This document shows, piece after piece, positions 33,835 through 37,986 of a stretch of DNA of 37,986 nucleotides. The notes beneath the pieces were generated by a model. It made no database searches. It was not told the DNA's origin and saw nothing but the letters and a program-made list of their open reading frames with translations. The DNA comes from Streptomyces altiplanensis (GTDB lineage Bacteria > Actinomycetota > Actinomycetes > Streptomycetales > Streptomycetaceae): positions 1 to 37,986 of the forward strand of contig RHMC01000061.1 in NCBI GenBank assembly GCA_003719395.1, written 5' to 3'. Both the position numbers and the translations under genes were made by a program. Each line of letters opens with the position of its first letter. The stretch's first letter is position 1.

Positions 33835-33871
33835 GGGGTGTGGACGCCAACGCCACCCCTGGAGGAATGCG

Positions 33872-35264
33872 ATGAAGCCCCACGACGCGATGTACATCGG
33901 CGGCCAGTGGCGAGAAGCCGCAGGTCAGGACACGATCGCAGTCGTGAACCCGGCCGACGAGCAGGTCATCGGCCACGTCCCGGCCGGTACCGCCGAGGAC
34001 GTCGACGCGGCGGTACGGGCCGCACGCGACGCCTTCGCCGGCTGGGCCGCGACCCCGCCCGCCGAGCGCGCCGCGAAGATCGCCGCACTGCGCGACGTGC
34101 TGGTGGCCCGCAAGGACGAGATCGCCGGGACGGTCACCGCCGAACTGGGCTCGCCGCTCGGCTTCTCGCAGGCGGTGCACGCGGGGGTGCCGATCCTGGT
34201 CGCCGGGTCGTACGCCGAGCTGGCCGCGACGTACGCCTTCGAGGAGAAGGTCGGGAACTCCACCGTCCTCCTGGAGCCGGTGGGCGTGGTCGGCGCGATC
34301 ACGCCGTGGAACTACCCGCTGCACCAGATCGTCGCCAAGGTCGCCCCCGCCCTCGCGGCCGGCTGCACGGTCGTCCTCAAGCCCGCCGAGGACACCCCGC
34401 TGACCGCCCAGCTCTTCGCCGAGGCCGTGGACGAGGCGGGCATCCCCGCCGGTGTCTTCAACCTGGTCACCGGCCTCGGCCCGGTCGCCGGCCAGGCGCT
34501 CGCCGGGCACGAGGGCGTGGACCTGGTGTCCTTCACCGGATCCACCGCCGTGGGCAGGAAGATCGGCGCGACGGCGGCGCCGCCGTCAAGCGCGTCGCCC
34601 TGGAGCTGGGCGGCAAGTCGGCGAACGTCATCCTGCCGGGCGCGGACCTGGCCAGGGCGGTCAATGCCGGCATCGCCAACGTCATGGGCAACTCCGGCCA
34701 GACGTGCAGCGCCTGGACCCGGATGCTGGTCCACGAGGACCAGTACGACGAGGCGGTGGCCACGCCGCCGCCGCCGTGACGAAGTACACCGTCGGCGAGC
34801 GCGTCGGCCCGCTGGTCAACGCCAAGCAGCAGGCGCGCGTGCGCGGCTACATCGAGAAGGGCGTCGAAGAGGGCGCGCGCATCGTCGCGGGCGGCCCCGA
34901 GGCCCCGCTCGACACGGGCTACTACGTCGCCCCGACCGTCTTCGCGGACGTCACCCCGGACATGACCGTCGCCCAGGAGGAGATCTTCGGCCCGGTCGTC
35001 TGCATCCTGAAGTACGCCGACGAGGACGAGGCCCTGCGGATCGCCAACGGGACCGTCTACGGTCTCGCCGGCGCCGTCTGGGCGGCCGACGACGCGGAGG
35101 CCGTCGCCTTCGCCCGCCGCATGGACACCGGCCAGGTCGACATCAACGGCGGCCGCTTCAACCCGCTCGCCCCCTTCGGCGGCTACAAGCAGTCGGGTGT
35201 CGGCCGCGAGCTGGGACCGCACGGCCTCTCCGAGTACCTCCAGACCAAGTCCCTCCAGTTCTGA
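33872..35264 (+). CDS. NAD(P)-dependent aldehyde dehydrogenase (two frame breaks)
   Basis: The reconstructed protein of about 464 residues would oxidise an aldehyde to its acid. Motifs in order are MYIGGQWREAAGQDTIAVVN, ITPWNYPLHQIVAKVAPALA, VVLKPAEDTPLTA, FTGSTAVGRKI, LELGGKSANVILPGADLARA with the general-base Glu, GNSGQTCSAWTRM with the catalytic Cys, EEIFGPVVCILKY, and NPLAPFGGYKQSGVGRELG near the end. Frame changes are needed near 34575 and near 34761, both in GC repeats. GGAGG lies before ATG 33872. The zinc alcohol dehydrogenase follows 19 bp downstream, so together they would turn an alcohol into an acid. The substrate is not deducible. Confidence 0.9.
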
Positions 35265-35283
35265 TCCGGGAGCAACGCACACC

Positions 35284-36371
35284 ATGGCCCGCGTCCGTGC
35301 CGCAGTCCTGTCCGCCGTCGGTGCTCCGCTGGAGATAACCGACATCGAGCTACCGGAGACCGGTCCCGGCCGGGTGAGGGTCCGCCTCGCCGCCGCCGGG
35401 GTCTGTCACTCCGACCTCTCCCTGTCCAACGGCACCATGCGCGTGCCGGTCCCCGCCGTGCTCGGCCACGAGGGCGCCGGCACCGTCGTCTCCGTCGGCG
35501 AGGGCGTCACGCATGTCGCCCCCGGCGACCCCGTCGTCCTCAACTGGGCTCCCTCCTGCGGCAGCTGCCACCACTGCGCCATCGGCGAGGTGTGGCTGTG
35601 CGCCAATGCCCTGTCCGGTGCCGGCGGCGTCCACGCCCGTGCCGCCGACGGCACCGACCTCCATCCCGGCCTGAACGTCGCCGCGTCGCCGAGGAGACCG
35701 TCGTCGCCGCCAACTGCGTCCTGCCGGTCCCCGACGGCATCCCGCTCACGGACGCGGCGCTGCTCGGCTGCGCGGTCCTCACGGGTTACGGGGCCGTCCA
35801 CCACAGCGCGCGGGTCCGCGCGGGGGAGTCGGTCGCGGTCTTCGGAGTCGGCGGGGTCGGTCTCGCCGTCCTCCAGTCGGCCCGTATCGCGGGGGCGGGA
35901 CAGATCGTCGCCGTCGACGTCTCGACGGAGAAGGAGGAGCTGGCGCGGGCCGCCGGGGCCACCGACTTCGTCGTCGCCTCGGAGACCACCGCGAAGGAGA
36001 TCCGCAAGCTGACCGGCGGTGCGCAGGGCGTGGACGTCGCGATCGAGTGCGTGGGGCGGGCCGTCACCATCCGCACGGCCTGGGAATCGACCCGCCGCGG
36101 CGGGCGCACCACGGTCGTCGGCATCGGCGGCAAGGACCAGCAGGTCACCTTCAACGCCCTGGAGATCTTCCACTTCGGCCGTACGCTCTCGGGCTGCGTC
36201 TACGGCAACTCCGACCCGGCGCGCGATCTGCCCGTACTGGCCGGCCACATCCGCGCCGGCCGCTTCGACCTGAGCAGCATGGTCACCGAACAGATCGGCC
36301 TCGACGGCATCCCCGCCGCGTTCGACACCATGCTGGCGGGCAAGGGGGGCCGCGCCCTGGTCGTCTTCTAA
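35284..36371 (+). CDS. Zinc-dependent alcohol dehydrogenase, MDR superfamily (one frame break)
   Basis: The reconstructed protein has about 362 residues. Catalytic zinc ligands are seen in AAGVCHSDLS (Cys), LGHEGAGTV (His and Glu) and LGCAVLTGYGAVH (Cys). The structural zinc loop is CGSCHHCAIGEVWLC. The nucleotide-binding motif VFGVGGVGLAVLQSA is followed by AVDVSTEKEELARAAGATD, with the Asp that usually selects NAD. The ending AFDTMLAGKGGRALVVF is typical of the long-chain, class-III-like group. A frame change near 35680 is needed. It is co-transcribed with the aldehyde dehydrogenase and followed by a very strong hairpin. Confidence 0.9.
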
Positions 36372-36400
36372 AGCGGGCTTTTCCGGCACGCAGACACCCA

Positions 36401-36459
36401 CGGGCACCACCACGAGCACCCCGGTCGCTTCCACGCGGCCGGGGCGCTCGTGCTGCCCG
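36401..36459 (+). terminator. Very strong hairpin terminator after the dehydrogenase operon
   Basis: Positions 36411-36428 pair with 36435-36452 over 18 positions with one mismatch and one G-U pair, around the loop UUCCAC. An outer stem CGGGCA (36401-36406) with TGCCCG (36454-36459) adds six more pairs. There is no U tract, as is common for Streptomyces terminators. It begins 29 bp after the adh stop. Confidence 0.7.
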
Positions 36460-36512
36460 CACGCCGCTGCGTACGGGCGGCGCGGCGGAAGAAAGTCCTG
36501 CTGCCGGACCCG

Positions 36513-36542
36513 TTGACCTCCGTACCATCCGGTCGGTACGGT
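36513..36542 (+). promoter_or_regulatory. Promoter with overlapping inverted-repeat operator
   Basis: TTGACC (36513-36518), an 18-bp spacer and TACGGT (36537-36542) make a good vegetative promoter 61 bp upstream of the MHS transporter start. CCGTACC (36520-36526) and GGTACGG (36535-36541) form a perfect 7-bp inverted repeat that fills the spacer and covers the -10 box, so a repressor bound there would block transcription. Confidence 0.55.
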
Positions 36543-36602
36543 CCCGGCACATCACGGCGCCACCCCCTCTTTCGTCCCCGCACCCACCGGAGTGTGCACC
36601 GC

Positions 36603-37934
36603 ATGGACACGGCACCTTCCCCGCTCACGGACGCCACGGCGGCCGCACCGGCCGACCGCCACCGGCGCAAGGTGGCCACCGCGGCCGCCCTCGCCTCCGC
36701 CGTCGAGTGGTACGACTACTTCGTCTTCGGCATCGCCGCGGCCCTCGTCCTGGGCGACCTGTACTTCCCGTCCGGCAGCTCGTCGGCCGGCGTGCTCGCC
36801 GCCTTCGCCACCTTCGCCGTCGGCTTCCTCGCCCGCCCCGTCGGCGGCGTCATCGGCGCAGCTCGGCGACAAGCGCGGCCGCAAGCCGATGCTGGTCCTG
36901 GCCCTGACGATGATGGGCCTCGCGACCACCGGCATCGGCCTCCTGCCGACGTACGAGACGATCGGCATCGCCGCTCCCGTCCTGCTCGTCCTGCTCCGCG
37001 TGGTGCAGGGCATCGCCGTCGGCGCCCAGTGGGGCGGCGCGATGCTGATGGCCACCGAGTACGCCCCCGAGGGCAAGCGCGGCCTGTACGGCAGCCTGGT
37101 CCAGCTCGGCGTCCCCATCGGCGTGGTCACCGCGAACACGGTCTTCCTCGTCGCGGGCGCCACCACCAGCGAGAGCGCCTTCGCGTCCTGGGGCTGGCGG
37201 GTGCCGTTCTTCGTCGGCGTCCTCGTGCTCGTACTCGCCTGGTACATCCACACCCGCGTCGAGGAGACCCCCGCGTTCCGCGAGGCCGAACGCGCCCTGG
37301 CCGAGCAGGAGAAGGGAGCGGCCCGCTCGCCGCTCCGTACGATCCTGACCAAGCACCTCGGCACGGTCTTCCTGGCCGGCGGGTCCTTCGCGGTCAACAC
37401 CGCGACCTTCTACATCATCATCACCGGCGTCCTGGACTACGCGACCCGCGAACTCGACATGGAGCGCAGCGCGGTCCTCACCGTCTCGCTGTGCGTCAGC
37501 CTCACCCAGCTCGTCCTGATCCCCGCCTCCGCCGCCCTCTCCGACCGCATCGGCCGGCTGCGGATCTACGCGGCGGGCGCGGTGGGGCTGCTGGTGTGGG
37601 CGGTGCCGATGTTCCTGCTGATCGACACGAAGTCGCTGCTGTGGCTGGCCGTCGGAACGTTCGTGACCAGCTGCTTCCTCAGCGTCATGTACGGCCCCCA
37701 GGCGGCCCTCTTCGCCGAGCTCTTCACGGCGGAGATGCGCTACACGGGCGCGTCGCTCGGCTACCAGATCGCGGCCGTGTTCGGCGGCGGGCTCGCCCCG
37801 TTCATGATGGTGCTGCTGCTGGAGGCGACGGGTACGTCGATGGCGGTCTCGGCGTACATCATCGCCTCGCGGTGATCGCCCTGATCTCCATCAAGATCCT
37901 GGCGAACCGGGCACGGGCGGGGGCCGCCGACTAG
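36603..37934 (+). CDS. MFS transporter, metabolite:H+ symporter (MHS) family (two frame breaks)
   Basis: The reconstructed inner-membrane protein has about 443 residues and 12 membrane segments. The MHS signature is clear: ASAVEWYDYFVFGIAAALVL in the first segment, FLARPVGGVIGA then QLGDKRGRKPMLVLAL in the loop after the second, and RVVQGIAVGAQWGGAMLMAT and EYAPEGKRGLYGSLVQLG further on. The second half includes ALFAELFTAEMRYTGASLGY, another family hallmark. Frame changes are needed near 36858 and near 37870. ATG 36603 follows GGAG. It would import a small organic acid or similar metabolite. A strong hairpin follows the stop codon. Confidence 0.85.
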   Translation: MDTAPSPLTDATAAAPADRHRRKVATAAALASAVEWYDYFVFGIAAALVLGDLYFPSGSSSAGVLAAFATFAVGFLARPVGGVIGAARRQARPQADAGPGPDDDGPRDHRHRPPADVRDDRHRRSRPARPAPRGAGHRRRRPVGRRDADGHRVRPRGQARPVRQPGPARRPHRRGHREHGLPRRGRHHQRERLRVLGLAGAVLRRRPRARTRLVHPHPRRGDPRVPRGRTRPGRAGEGSGPLAAPYDPDQAPRHGLPGRRVLRGQHRDLLHHHHRRPGLRDPRTRHGAQRGPHRLAVRQPHPARPDPRLRRPLRPHRPAADLRGGRGGAAGVGGADVPADRHEVAAVAGRRNVRDQLLPQRHVRPPGGPLRRALHGGDALHGRVARLPDRGRVRRRARPVHDGAAAGGDGYVDGGLGVHHRLAVIALISIKILANRARAGAAD

Positions 37935-37955
37935 GGCGGGGCCGCCGGCTGGGGC

Positions 37956-37981
37956 GGGGCCCGGCGGAGTCCGCGGGCCCC
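37956..37981 (+). terminator. Hairpin terminator after the MHS transporter
   Basis: GGGGCCC (37956-37962) pairs with GGGCCCC (37975-37981). Inside it, GCGG pairs with CCGC with one bulged G and an AGU loop. It begins 22 bp after the stop. Confidence 0.6.
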
Positions 37982-37986
37982 GAACG

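Noticed and set aside
33838..34779. A second large open frame overlapping the aldehyde dehydrogenase
   Set aside because: It is the +1 shadow of the dehydrogenase and contributes only the short stretch between the two frame breaks.
1..37986. Programmed ribosomal frameshifting as an explanation for the split genes
   Set aside because: There are too many sites in unrelated families, no shared slippery heptamer, and simple one-base gains or losses restore each protein.

Overview
The base composition (very GC-rich, strong third-position G/C), the gene families and the gene order point to an actinomycete chromosome, almost certainly Streptomyces. No rRNA, tRNA, CRISPR array, insertion sequence or prophage gene was seen. 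The DNA carries many single-base frame breaks: about 20 of some 33 genes need one or more reading-frame changes to give the expected full-length protein. Most breaks lie at short G/C runs inside otherwise well-conserved genes, so base-calling error is the simplest explanation. These genes are annotated as one CDS with the breaks noted. Two loci look truly decayed: a kinase and a drug-exporter remnant.

Layout. (1) 1-14584 is a surface or extracellular polysaccharide locus. It holds a GT4 glycosyltransferase end, a Wzz-like chain-length protein, a FemAB/CelD-type acyltransferase, a GH26-like and a GH39-like glycosidase, an AAA ATPase (DUF5925 type), a large multi-membrane protein, a Wzx-type flippase, a NodB polysaccharide deacetylase, two GT2 glycosyltransferases, a second FemAB-type acyltransferase and a small membrane protein. 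Together they could build, export, size, acylate, deacetylate and trim a polymer. (2) 14770-18964 holds a secreted SGNH lipase, a truncated kinase with a substituted catalytic Asp, an 87-residue basic protein, a family III CoA-transferase, an ABC-exporter remnant and a DUF4190-like membrane protein next to a perfect 16-bp palindrome. (3) 18961-22320 is a minus-strand tyrosine-catabolism unit: homogentisate 1,2-dioxygenase, a GntR/UTRA regulator and a Type-ISP-like protein. A TetR regulator diverges from it and shares an inverted-repeat region.

(4) 23136-28109 holds a molybdopterin oxidoreductase, a CitMHS citrate transporter and an MFS exporter. (5) 28290-30299 holds a secreted cell-surface protein, an overlapping class E/F sortase and a DUF3574 protein. 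(6) 30309-31985 is a whiJ/abaA-like regulatory trio: a SpoIIAB-like ATPase, an XRE-DUF5753 protein and a DUF397 protein. (7) 32017-37934 is a catabolic block: an AraC regulator, a secreted intradiol dioxygenase with a CBM5/12 module, an aldehyde dehydrogenase and zinc alcohol dehydrogenase operon behind an operator-like palindrome, a very strong hairpin terminator, and an MHS-family transporter behind a promoter with an overlapping inverted repeat.

Regions 3, 4 and 7 suggest a soil saprophyte that uses aromatic compounds, organic acids and alcohols. Region 1 points to a regulated cell-surface polymer.
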